DNA from: Paraphaeosphaeria minitans
Taxonomy: Eukaryota > Ascomycota > Dothideomycetes > Pleosporales > Didymosphaeriaceae
DNA: 64,000 nucleotides
NCBI GenBank assembly: GCA_015832175.1
Contig: WJXW01000002.1
Location: 682,001 to 746,000, forward strand
Reading direction: 5' to 3'
Below are positions 44,958-55,915 of this stretch, piece by piece. Numbering within the stretch: the first letter of the stretch is position 1; every line of letters starts with the position of its first letter. The notes below the pieces were generated by a model that ran no database searches, was not told where the DNA came from, and was given only the letters and a program-made list of their open reading frames with translations. A program made the translations under genes and the position numbers.

Positions 44958-46992
44958 TCAGTAGTCATACCGCTTGTCGAGCCTCCTCTGGCTCGAAGAT
45001 CGATAGTCAACGATGACAGCCCGACCACTTCCCGGCGTCGGCACACCAGCAGTCGAAGCCCTCGAACCATTCCCATTCGCACCACCCCCACCAAACTTCG
45101 CCGGCGTGCCCTGCATCTGCTGCGGCTCATAGTACTGCGGTTTAACCACCGTCTGCACCACGCGCCCCGCCTTCCTCCCCCTTACCTTCCCCATCGCCTC
45201 ACTCCTCCCCACCACCACCCTCCTCCTCTCCTCCTCCCTGCGCCTCACCTCCTCCGCCTCCCTCGCCAACGCAATACCAACCTGCCCGTTCAACCCAAGC
45301 GGCTCGTCCAGTCCCGGCAACCCCCACGCATTTCGCGTGTACCCTTCGAGCTGCACATCCGTCTGCGCGTCCAGCGGCGCCCACGCAGGGGGCGCGAAGC
45401 CTGTAGGCAGACCCTCGGCAGGACGACGCCACACGAAGGGCTCGACGCAGAAAGCCTGCGCGCGGAGGCGCTGGAGGAAGGGGTCGGAGAGGCGCTCGTG
45501 CCAGGAGAGGAGGGTGAGGTCGCGGAAGGCGTGGCGGAGGGCGCGGAAGGCGGTGGGGAAGTCGGAGTTTGGCGGGGCGATGGCGGTGCGGTAGGGGGTC
45601 GATGGGGAGGGGAGGGGAGGGGCGATGAGGGTGTGGAGGTGGGCCGCTGCGGGGTGCATGACCTGGTCTGGTTGCGTAGAGGGCGTTGCAGGTTGCGCGG
45701 ATGCTTGGGCGGCGCTGGTCTGGGGAGTGGGTGTGGATGCTGCTACTGCTGCTGCTGCTGCTGCTGGTTTGGCTCGCGCGGGTGGGATGTACCGGGCGAC
45801 TGTGCAGTAGACGTGGGGTACGGTGTGCGACTCGTACATGCGCAAGTCGTAGCGAGCGAAGTTGTTGAGGTAAGGGTTCGAGCGCAGGAGCATGAGCTTG
45901 TATTCGAAGCCTCTCGCATCGAGGTAGATGTGGTACAGGTCTTCGAGCTTGGGATTAGCGGGTTTGGACTCAACAGGCTGAACAGCAGCAGCAGGTGCGG
46001 GAATAGGTGCTGTAGAAGGCCTAGGCAGGTGTGGTCCCGAGGCAGAAGAGGGAGGCGTGTATTTGAGGCTGGGCGGGAAGAGGGAGGGCTTTGGTGTTTG
46101 TTCTGTAGTCGATGCGTCCTCAACTTCCTCATTGGAGGTGACACCTTCTTCAAGCTGATGTTGCTGTCGGACTGGAGACTCTGGAGCAGCCACAGTCGAT
46201 CCTGAGGCGAAACGCGCTTTGGCCGGTGGTATGTGAAGCTCGGAGCTTTCTTTCGCTACAAGTGTGGGCTCGTGGTTCGGAAGTGGATTCGCAACCTGAG
46301 CTTTCTTCGCGTTCTCTTCCGCCTCTCTCGCCTCCCTCTTCCTTCTAAGATCGTCGAGAGCACTGGAAAAGAAGCCACTGGAACGCTTGCGAGACGTACC
46401 AGAACCAACATCCTGCTTTGCGAGCTCGCATCCTGCATTGAACTTCTTTGCTGTACGATAATAGTATAAGTAATTGCAGAAAAAGGTAACATTGATTGGA
46501 GCTTACAGTCTGCTTGCGTACCCAGTCTCTTCATGAGCTTCTGTTGCTTGCGCTCAGCTCGAATCTGCCCCCAGAGGTACTTGCGCTCTGCGACCTTCCG
46601 CCCTTTCTGTAGGGAGTCCTCGAGCCAGTCGTAATTGACGACAAATATCCGGAGTGCCTTGGCCTTTTGCACTTGTACATGTTAGCTTTTCCTTCAACCA
46701 GCCTCCAAAGGTCTCATGAGCGAAGATCCGGTTTCGGTGCAGGCAATTTTATCCATATGTACAATCCCGATTGGTTTTCTGGCACCGAGTGTTGTGACCT
46801 ACCTGCTTTGACTCCTTTCGTGTAAGCATCCTTCGAGCTGATCAGGTGTGTGGTGGCCTTCCCAACCTCCGGTTCCCAACGTCCCTTGTTGTTCACAACC
46901 CACTTCTTCAGTTGCTCGTTGCCTATACTCTTCCCGGAATTGTCCTTGATGTCGCCGACCGACGCGATGACGAGACCTTTGAGTATCGCCAT
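44958..46992 (-). CDS. BRCT-domain protein
   Basis: Exons 46803-46992, 46507-46671 and 44958-46450, with introns of 131 and 56 nt, encode 615 residues. Residues 1-100 form a BRCT domain: MAILKGLVIASVGDI, then LKKWVVNNKGRWEPEV, ATTHLISS, and the typical Trp helix in FVVNYDWLEDSLQKGRKV. A basic linker with ERKQQKLMKRLG and a charged helix LDDLRRKREAREAEENAKK follow. The C-terminal half has a conserved-looking block around LEDLYHIYLDARGFEYKLML and LTLLSWHERLSDPFLQRL. BRCT domains bind phosphopeptides in DNA damage and replication proteins. The role here is unknown. A GCT/GCA run at about 45738-45766 encodes a poly-Ala tract of probably variable length. Confidence 0.8.
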
Positions 46993-48092
46993 TGCGAGTT
47001 GTATCCCGCTTAGGTTTCTGTTTGTATTCCGTGCCGGTGATGCCACCAAAAATTTCGATCAGTCTCGTGCTCGAATGATGGGGGTGAATAGCTGAAAGTT
47101 TTGGGGAACGGGGGGCTCTTTCTATAGTGATAGAGCGGCTACTCTGGCCCAGACGTCTAGGGATATTACTTTCAGGCGCGTTGTAAGTAAATTGTGAGGC
47201 CGCTTAACAGAGAGTTTCACCGCAGTCAATTGATAAAAGTAAGAGAATAATGCAACATGGAGCGGCGCCTGCCTAGCTAATACAAACAAAGCGCATCGAA
47301 GAGGCCCGGCGTCGTAAAAGTGTCTGGACATGGTGTGTGCTGAGACATCGCCAGAAGGAGGCATGTCCGGGTTCATGATTGATTCCTTGAAAGGCCAAAG
47401 ACTTGGAATCAGAGGACAACAAGCTACAGTCCCGGTAGCTGACACAAAAAAAAAGACTTCTGGAGCACACCCCATCCTGTAAGAACTCACTGTCTGATGC
47501 TGCTACAAAACTAATATTTGGTAGTTCATCCTGGATTTGCACCGCTATAGAAATCCATTTATTTGATGTCGGCCGCTGTGAAATCAGTTGACCAAGGGGA
47601 AAAACTCAGTGCCCAGTATATCCTTAGTTGAAAGCGCCAGAAATCGTATCTTTCGGGCAGATCACCCCACCGCCAAACGCCACTCCCCTCTCTTGCGATA
47701 CAGGTGAGGGGTGATCCCGCAGCTCTTCCAAGACTCGCCCCGTCTCGGTGTGGTCGACGTAGAAGTTGGTGGAATAGGAGCAGCTGTCTTGCGGACTTCT
47801 TTGAAGAAGGCGCTCATAGTAGCGACATAGACACATATCGCTCAACTTGGGTTCAGCTGAACGGCTCGTGCACGTGGCAGGAGCTGAGCTTTAGCACCTC
47901 CGCGTGCACGGGCCAGTCGCTCGGTAGGGCTGAAACTACCCGTGTCCTTTCGATCCAGTACATGCGAACACGACACCCGAAGTCGTCGCTCCCTTGCCTG
48001 CCTGCCTCGACCACACGTTCTTTATTCTTGTACATTCGTGTCGCACTGGGCCTGCTGCGCCCTCTCTGCGCATCACGCCAATTGAAGGCACC
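46993..48092. other. Divergent intergenic region with a repeat copy
   Basis: 1.1 kb between the BRCT gene and ERV41, transcribed away from each other. It contains copy B of the dispersed repeat (47435-47582) and no convincing frame. Confidence 0.6.
47435..47582 (+). repeat. Diverged dispersed repeat, copy B
   Basis: This is the partner of 44433-44576. It starts after GTAGCTGACAC, runs through GGAGCACACCCCATCCTGTA and ends GGCCGCTGTGA. It lies in a divergent promoter region, unlike copy A, which follows a stop codon. Confidence 0.7.
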
Positions 48093-49441
48093 ATGGACGG
48101 CTTTACAGAGCACGGCCTCGACGAGGACTCATTTGGAGCTTCCAAGAGTGGGATAGCAAGCTTCGATGCTTTCCGTGAGTACCCATGAACTGGTTGTGGT
48201 CGCGGTTCCTCGTAGATTCTTGAAGTGCAATCCTCTTCTAGCGATTGGAGCTTGCATGTGCACCGAAGATGCGACTGCGGCTGACAACACTTGATAGCCA
48301 AAACCAAGAAGACCTACCTCACTCGCGGCCGCGACTCCTCCTCGTGGACCGTCCTCCTCCTCTGCACATGTATCTACCTCTCCTGGTCCGAAATATCCCG
48401 CTGGTGGGCCGGTCAAACCACGCAAACCTTCTCCGTTGAAAAGGGCGTCGCTCACGACATGCAAATAAACATCGACATAGTGGTCGCAATGAAATGCGCG
48501 GACCTACATATCAACATGCAGGATGCGGCAGGCGACCGGACTCTGGCAGGAGACTTGCTTAGGAAAGACCTCACGTACTTCACCCAGTATGGAAAGGGAG
48601 CGCATGCTCTTGGTCAAGGCCCGGATGCCCTGCCCGGGTGGGAGGACATGTGGGATGTGCATGACCAGCTGGGCGCAGCAAAGAAGCGGAAGAAGTTTCC
48701 CAAAACCCCGCGCAGGAGGGGCGAGGGCGACTCGTGTCGCATCTTCGGCAGCTTGGACGGCAACAAAGTGCAGGGCGACTTCCACATCACCGCGCGAGGC
48801 CACGGATACCGCGAGTTTGGCCAACATTTAGACCACGGACGTATGTTCACTCATGCCTTCAAAAGTGAGGTTTACAAAGCTAACGGTGACTGACAGGCTT
48901 CAACTTCTCCCACCACATCCAGGAACTGTCCTTCGGGCCCTACTACCCCTCCCTCGTGAACCCCCTCGACAACACCGTCGCCACAACCGAAGACCACTTC
49001 TACAAATTCCAGTACTATCTCTCCATCGTACCCACCATTTACACCGACGACGCCTCACTCCTCCCGCTCCTCGAAGCCGTAAACCGCGACACCGACCATC
49101 CAGCCAAACACGTCTTCCACTCGTCCCATGCCGTCAAGACCAACCAGTACGCCGCGACCTCGCAATCGCACAAGGTTGCCGAGAACTACATTCCGGGCAT
49201 CTTCGTCAAGTTTGACATCGAGCCCATCACTCTAACCGTCGCCGAGGAGTGGGGCGGTTTCTTCCGCCTGGTTGTTAGGCTCGTCAATGTCATCAGCGGC
49301 GTTATGGTTGCCGGTGGATGGGCTTGGCAGATGTTCGATTGGGGCATGGAGGTCTGGGGACGCAAGCAGAGGAGTCGCGGCGAGAGCAGGGGTATGCTGA
49401 GGACGTTCAGCGATAGGAAGGAAAAGATGGCGTTTGACTAG
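48093..49441 (+). CDS. ERV41: Erv41-type ER-Golgi (COPII) vesicle protein
   Basis: Exons 48093-48174, 48298-48840 and 48897-49441 with introns of 123 and 56 nt give 389 residues. The splice restores SFDAFPKTKKTYLTRGRDSS, the N-terminal motif of the Erv41/Erv46 family. WTVLLLCTCIYLSWSEISRW is the first membrane span and LVNVISGVMVAGGWAW the second, near the C terminus. The lumenal domain has CRIFGSLDGNKVQGDFHITA and HHIQELSFGPYYPSLVNPLD, as in Erv41/ERGIC2, and lacks the CXXC-rich loop of Erv46. Erv41 works with Erv46 in retrieving escaped ER proteins and cycles between ER and Golgi. The last residues (RKEKMAFD) form the cytosolic tail. Confidence 0.9.
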
Positions 49442-49894
49442 AGGCTATGAAGGAACTGCAAGTGGACGAGGCGTTGCAAGGGCGCAGGGCGCCTCTGGGA
49501 GGCCGTGATACCAGTCGGTCGTGCGATGCTTTGGCAAGACGATGTGAGAGCATTTGTGGCGTTTGGGCATGGCTATGCATGGAGTATATATGTTCTGAAC
49601 TTTGCTCGCTATGTCACCACATGTTCTACCTTTCAAAAGTGTGACATTGTTGTGGCAGCAGCTGAAGATGCTTATCTCGCTGTGTGTGAACACTGAAATC
49701 TATCTAGTTATGCTGCTTCGTGTATGGTATCTCTGACCGTGAAGCATACAGCACGTGAACTGAACGCCATGCTTTGAAATGCTCCTAGGTATCGTGTCGC
49801 TCGTAAAACACCCCGTTCTCCCGCATGCGTGCATGTACATGCCCTTTCTCATCTGTCTAAGAGTGAACCTGGTCCCAAGGTGTCCCGAGATGCC
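49442..49894. other. Convergent intergenic region
   Basis: 453 nt between the stops of ERV41 and the second BRCT gene. I see no frame or motif of note; both 3' untranslated regions are here. Confidence 0.65.
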
Positions 49895-51785
49895 TCAGCT
49901 ATTCCGACCACGACCTTTCTTCGCAGGCTTCGCAGGCTTCGTCTCCTCCACCTGAACCCTAAACTCTTCGCTGGCAAGGTTTACCTCGCCCGCCACAATG
50001 CTATGCGTCAAGAAGTCCTTCGTATAGCACGTGTGCCCCGCTTCCAGCAACGCCGGCACGTCCTTGTCGCCCTCTGCCTCCGCCAGGAATATGGCATCCT
50101 TGTCGTACAGGTCTTTACTGCCGGGCTTCTTGCTCACTACGCGGCGCACGCCGACGGCTTTGCACAGCTTTTCCATGTCGGTGAAAGCGGTCTTGTATTG
50201 CGCTTTCAGCGCGGGCGTGAAGAAGACGGTGTAGCTGTCGAGGAGGCGGGATTGCGGGACCTTCCAGACGGCTGAGAGGCCCGGGGGTATGTAGAGATCG
50301 AGGGGAAGGAAGCGGCCGGTGAGGGCGGAGTCCGTGAGCCATTTGTCGGTTACGATGGGGGTGCCGCGGGTGACGGCTCGCAGGAGCTTGGGGGTTTTGA
50401 GAATCGGGCCTACTTTGATGCTGGGGGATGTATTAGCAGGTGTCTAAGTTAGGAGGCAGGACAGGGTTGCCTCCGTCGATACAAGAGACCGAGATGCTCA
50501 AAAAATGAGCGGTGAGTGACTTACCAAAGGATGTTGCAGTCACCTTCGACAGAGTCGACAACGTTTCCTCCACTTTTCTTCAGGAATTTGATGATTGTGG
50601 AATTTGGCTGGATAGTGGAGTTACTGAACGCAACGCGAGGTTTGGGGCCGTCGTAGTCGCCCTCCGCATCGATGAAAGATCCCGCAATCGAGCTATGCGT
50701 GCTACGCTGGCTTTGAGGTGGCGTCGACTCAGCCTGGACGGACTTCGCCTTTATGAAAGACTCTCGCTTCTTTCTCTTGGTAGCGGTTTTGCGGGCAGTC
50801 TGAACGGGGGTCGTGCTCGTGTTATTGTCGCTGTCTTGGTCAACCTTTCTGCGCTTGGCAGTACGGGCAGATGGACTGCTGATGTCCTCTTCCAAAGCTG
50901 GGCTTGGCCGCTTGGAAATCTGGACCTTGGGGTGACGCGACAGTTTTTGGACCTCATTTCCAGTAGCAGGAGCCTCAGGCCTGCCATGTTCGTCCTTCAT
51001 CTCCGCGTCGTTCGGCTCCTCGACTTTAGCCAGGTGATCAACAACACCATTGTTTTGAGGAGCTGTGGAGTAAACAGCAGCAGTGGCTATATAGTCGTCA
51101 TCCTTAAGTTCGGGATGTCCTGGCCGAGAAGGTAGTCCGACAGCATCAGTGACACGATCTATGGTCGGCGTTTCCTGTATGATCTCGGAGCGTGATGCCG
51201 ACATGTGTGGCGTCGAGCGCAGAACCTGGGATTTACTGACTCCGGAGATAACGGTATTATCGAGATCCTCATCATCGTCTTCGGTCTCATCCTCGGCCTC
51301 GATCGCTTCACCGTTGTCAGCTGGGGTATCTTTCTTCTCTGAAGATTGCACTTGGATTTGCGGCGGAGTCCAGATGAATGTAAGGGATCCCGAGGCGTTT
51401 GTCGAAGTGATACTGTCTTGATTTCGAATGATGATTGTCTCTACGCGGTTCTCGGTCTTTGCTTGGAGCACAAATCCTTCAACTGGCGGATTGCCACTGC
51501 CGTTCTTGTGAAGCCTGGCTGGTCCGGTTGGCAATATCTTCAGGTCTCCATGGCCAGCCTCCAACTTTGCACCGTATGGGTTTACAGCTGTATCATGTCA
51601 ATTGGCAGTTCATAGCCAGCTTGCTCTTGATCATACGTACCAAGTGTACCCAGAATGAGAGCTGCGTCGTCGGGTGCGGCGCGCACAGCCGACAGCGCGG
51701 CATTGTCCACCACAATATAAAGCGTTTCGCCTGCGGGAGCAGGATAGCTCTGCTGGCCATCAGCGGAGTTGACAACCCAAGGCAT
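49895..51785 (-). CDS. Nuclear protein with C-terminal BRCT repeats
   Basis: Exons 51641-51785, 50525-51587 and 49895-50420, with introns of 53 and 104 nt, give 577 residues. The N-terminal ~130 residues start MPWVVNSADGQQSYPAPAGE and may form a beta-rich fold with VETIIIRNQDSITS. A long acidic and Ser/Thr-rich middle with EAEDETEDDDEDLDN and a basic TKRKKRESFIKAK stretch is probably disordered. From about residue 375 two BRCT repeats follow: RVAFSNSTI, then GGNVVDSVEGDCNILCIKVG, LLRAVTRGTPIVTDKWLTDS, SYTVFFTPAL, and a final GHTCYTKDFLTHSIVAGEV. The end PAKKGRGRNS is basic. This layout suggests a DNA-damage or chromatin mediator, but I cannot name the ortholog. Confidence 0.82.
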
Positions 51786-52745
51786 TGTTGAAACGCGTTA
51801 GAGTGAACAGTCGTTGACGCGAACACGCGGTGTCACCTGAACACGATTCTGTCCACCGAGCACGCTAACGCGATTTGAACTTAGTGTGCTTGCATATCGC
51901 AGCCCGCCTCCGCCCGGCATCATTCACTTTGAACGTGAGCTTCATGCTCACATTTACGGTATCTATCATCCAAGCAAAGCGCGTTCACTTTCCCTGTCAC
52001 CGCGCGGCTATGGCGCAGGCGTCGCTTAGCTCGTCTACCTGCCTCCCCGTTCCAACGCTTTGGCCATGACGTCTAGAGAACAATACTAAGCGCCGCCCTT
52101 TGGCACGAACCATGGCTCGATAGACCGAAAGCGGATAACCTCGAACTGCAGCTACGTCGAACACCATCGGTTCTTCGAGATTACTGCAAGACAGGAGTGA
52201 AGTTGACGGAAACCATGGAGCTGGCTTGAGTCACAGCGAAGGACCTTAGTATTGTGCCTGCGACAACGAGAGTGGCCTGCCGCGCAAAAGCATCACAGTG
52301 CTTGACGACGGGCAAGTACTATTCACAGCTCTGCTTTGAAGCCCCAGAGAAGGTGAAATGATTGGTAGTTCTTCGCTAATATTGTTTGCTTCTTCCCCGG
52401 TCCACTTCTTGTGACAATATTGCTGGAGTACTCAACTCCAGGAGAATCATTGTACGATTTGATATTGTGCGAAGCGCCTCACTGTGGCATAAGTTCTGTC
52501 TTTCCAGCCGTCACTCCTCTTTTTCTTCGCTCAGCTCTCCTCTACTTTTCATCTACTGTCTTTCAAGCCCGCCGACCTCCCATAGCTCTGGTCCCGAACC
52601 CTGCAACGGATAAATAGCCTCCCACACTTCGTCTTCTTTATCCTCGAACTCCGGCGGCGTACTGCATACACGTGCATCTGTACCTTTCTCAACTTCTATC
52701 TTTCCCCTCAACATCCTCCACGGAAATTACAATCCTCTACACGCC
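51786..52745. other. Divergent intergenic region and STE2 leader
   Basis: 960 nt between two divergent genes. The last 300 nt are CT-rich with several short upstream frames (for example 52386 and 52411), as is usual for a long fungal leader. I found no certain pheromone-response element. Confidence 0.55.
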
Positions 52746-53941
52746 ATGTCGGACCCACTTCCGCGCCCTGAGGATGTCTACTCGCAGGAGTTTGTCTTGT
52801 ACGCGCCCGATGGCTCGCAGTTTACCACTTCTATGATCGAGATCGATTGGCTGCGACACTTTGGGGTCCGAATCGCCATTAATTGGGCTACGCAGATTGG
52901 TGCCTCTGTCACCCTGCTTCTGGTGCTCCTCCTCTTGACACGGCGCGACAAGCGGAACTCCTCGATATTCATCATGAACGCGCTTTGCCTGGCTCTCAAC
53001 GCTATTCGCTCTATCCTCCAGTGTGTCTACCTTACAACGCCCTACTTTCACCCCTACGCGGTGATCGCCAACAATTACGCCCACGTTACGCCTGCACACC
53101 GAGGTATCTCTGTCGCATCCAACACAATCACACTAGTACTTGTTGTGAGCATCTTGGTCTCATTGAGCCTTCAGGTATGGGTCGTCTGCATCACCGCAAA
53201 ACCGCTGCAGAAGTGGATCATCATTGGTGGCACTTCGATTACCGCACTTGTCGCCATCGGTTACCGTTTCGCTGTCATGATCATCAGCAACAAGCAGACT
53301 TTGAAGGATCAGAGCATGGAAGCCTACAACGGACTGGTGGATGACATGTACATCACATTCGCTGTCTCTGTCTGGGCCTACTGCGCAGTCTTCACGTTCA
53401 AGCTGGGTCACGCCTTGCTAGAGCGCAAAAGGCTTCGGATGACGCAATTTGGGCCGATGCAGATTATCTTCATCATGGGTTGCCAGACGATGGTCATTCC
53501 AGGTAAGCCTACCTTCCTCACGCTTCATTCACCAAGTGCTAACACTCTCCAGCCATCTTCACCTGCCTCAACTTCTACGACTCGGTTCCTGAGCTTGCTT
53601 CCCAGAGCATCACCGTCATCTGCATATTCCTGCCTCTCTCTGCCATCTGGGCTGGCCTCGTAGCCAGCGACTCAAACGTTGGTGGTAGCGGCCCCGACTC
53701 TCACCAACGCCTCTTCAAGAACGAGTTTGCCCGGTCGTCTTCCACTACTTACGGCGACAGAAGCCATCTGACCGACAACACCTTCGGCAGCGGCAAGGAG
53801 CCTGAGAGCCCCCGTGGCCACAACTATCACCAGACCAAAGACTCTGTCGATAACGGCATATACATGCAGAAAGAGTGGCACGTTGAGGCTGGCGAGGCTG
53901 GAGAGGCTGGCGAGGCTAGCGAGGCTGTTCGCGCAGTCTGA
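52746..53941 (+). CDS. STE2: Alpha-factor-type pheromone receptor (Ste2/PreB)
   Basis: Exons 52746-53502 and 53553-53941 flank a 50-nt intron with a GCTAAC branch site; the product has 381 residues. The extracellular start has DVYSQEFVLYAPDGSQFTTS, the family motif. Seven hydrophobic spans follow: around ASVTLLLVLLLLT, SIFIMNALCLALNAI, TITLVLVVSILVSLSLQVWV, WIIIGGTSITALVAIGYRF, DDMYITFAVSVWAYCAVF, QIIFIMGCQTMVIPAIFTCL and SITVICIFLPLSAIWAGLVA. The intron interrupts the Pro in helix 6 (MVIPAIF), the residue known to matter for Ste2 activation. The cytosolic tail has an SDSNVGG segment and ends in tandem GEA units. It senses peptide pheromone and signals through a G protein to the mating MAP kinase pathway. 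Confidence 0.93.
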
Positions 53942-55915
53942 TTGCCTTACCTGAACCGTGAGTCGGCAGCAACAACATGGCCTTTTCCCTGCAGTGGTGG
54001 GGTTGCTCGCCTTTTCATAGACATTTCTTCAGCATATTCTCTAATCTCGAACGTTTGAAGTTCGATGACTTTCTTTTGAGCAAGATATCCCACATTATCC
54101 CTTGTTTGTGGACTGATTCATTACACATTCTTCTGCCTTCCGTTCTTTTCCCAGCCAAGGGTGCCGGTGGTCCTGGCGACAGGGATTTGGGGTTTGCACA
54201 GGGTTCTTCTTGGCTGGGATCCGGATTTGATACTACAGTATCTAAATACATTTACCTTAATCAAACACAATTTGCACTTCAAAAGAAACTGTGCTACTCA
54301 TGATGGAACATGAAATCCCTCGGAACTATGAGGTAGACTCAGGTTGAGCAATCATGGAAGCTTGCAAACCTGTGAAGTCTCTAACGCTGGCACATAAAGT
54401 ACGACATGTCAAGCTCACAAGTACTGAGGTAAGGTGTGTGGGATAGAAATAATGGATAAAAAGTCTATCGCAAAGCAAAAGATAATACAGCCTATCGTAG
54501 TTTCAACGACCAATGTCAACACTATATAAAAGCACTGGGTACCAGCATCAAAGCAGCAGTTGTAGCGTATTGAACCGTATAACGTTATAGTGGCTAGCCT
54601 CAAGTACTCTGGATGCAGCCCGTAAGACTTAAAATGGCGTGCATAAAGGAAATGCAGCACTAGGGAGCTTGTTCAAAGAAACAAAATTTCTCAGAGCAAG
54701 CAGGATCTTGAAAGAGGAGGAGGGGAGAGGAAGTACCGTGCCAAGACCTACAGCCAGAACATTCCAATGTCGAGGTCCTGGTGCCAGGTATTGAGCCTGG
54801 TAATGGAGGCTGAGGCATCATCACCGTCGTCCCCACTAGTTGTATGGGTTCCTTGCTGCTTCTTATCCTGCTTGCGTTCCTCTGTTCCTTCTTGTCCCAT
54901 TCCTCACCGACGTCACCATTCTGCTTGATATACAGTTTGTCCGCATGAGTCTGGATTATGTCGGTAAAAAAAGGTCTTTTTGTGAAGTTTGGCGGACTCT
55001 GCAACGTTGGCATTGAGGGCACGAGAGTAGTCGGAAGTTTTGGTCATATCGGCTGTCATCAGCTCGTTCTCGATATCTTCCAATGTTCCCTGGAAGTAAA
55101 TTCGAATCATACCCCTGGTCGTTCTGCCATCCGCCTGTACAAACTCGAGATCAGGTAATTCTATAAGGTGTGGAGACCTGATCTTACACCGAGGGCTCAC
55201 GTTCGATAAACGATTCACACGTCTCAGAAAAAGCAGATTATTGCATCAACTGCGCTGCATGTAGACGATTGCGCTGTTTGCAGAAGGTGGATGTAGTTCC
55301 AGCAGAAAACGACACACGGGAAAATGTTTGACACCAGTCCCAACAGTGAAATCGAGGGTTGTTACGATCGGGACACGTTGCCTCTCTCCAAAAAAAAAGT
55401 GTGTTATTCGAAGCGCTTGTGCGTCTAATTTTCTTAGAAGCACGGCCAGGTGGAATCTACGTGCAAAGCTCACCCTGGCTTGTTGCCGGTCGTTGCTCGT
55501 TTCCATTTCAGACGGGAATCAATTGTACACTATGCAGATTCGTGAAATTTCGCGATTGGGAGGCAAAAGCTGTCGTGTGTGCTATGTCCCCGTACCGAGC
55601 TTGTCTGTGCTTGTACTTGATTTCAACTCTGAATTTGCCCAGCAGATGATGTAAGATTTCGGTCGCTTCACTGTGTTTATCGAGAACAAGAAGCGTACTA
55701 CGCATTGGTCTATACCACAAAGGAGTGAACAGTACAGTGCAGTAGGATGCATGAAAGAGCGAATAATTGACTGAAATGGCGGGAACAACTAAAGTGAGAC
55801 GATACCACCTTTGTGTAGATCATAACATCTAGAAATCCGTGCATTCTTGTCTATGTTGACTGAGTTCTTGCTGATGCTGATGAAACGTATTTCTAACCAC
55901 TCTTTATCTCCAAGT
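53942..55915. other. Intergenic region with a possible broken small gene
   Basis: About 2 kb. The first half is the STE2 3' region and has no gene. At 54660-55218 on the minus strand two overlapping frames look weakly protein-like (listed separately). The remaining frames to 55915 lack support. Confidence 0.5.
54660..55218 (-). pseudogene. Possible small gene relic, frame broken at a homopolymer
   Basis: The frame beginning upstream of 55150 reads LEFVQADGRTTRGMIRIYFQ and GTLEDIENELMTADMTKTSD, which looks like real protein. It runs into a 7-T tract (54966-54972 on the coding strand) and stops soon after. Switching frame at that tract continues with TDIIQTHADKLYIKQNGDVG and EEWDKKEQRNASRIRSSKEP. 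This suggests one gene with a one-base slip, either in the genome or in the assembly. There is no ATG at the start of the frame, so an upstream exon would be needed. I recognise no family; confidence is low. Confidence 0.3.

Noticed and set aside
45498..46205. Rightward frame of 235 codons, Gly/Cys-rich
   Set aside because: It is antisense to the BRCT gene and reflects its Pro/Ala codons.
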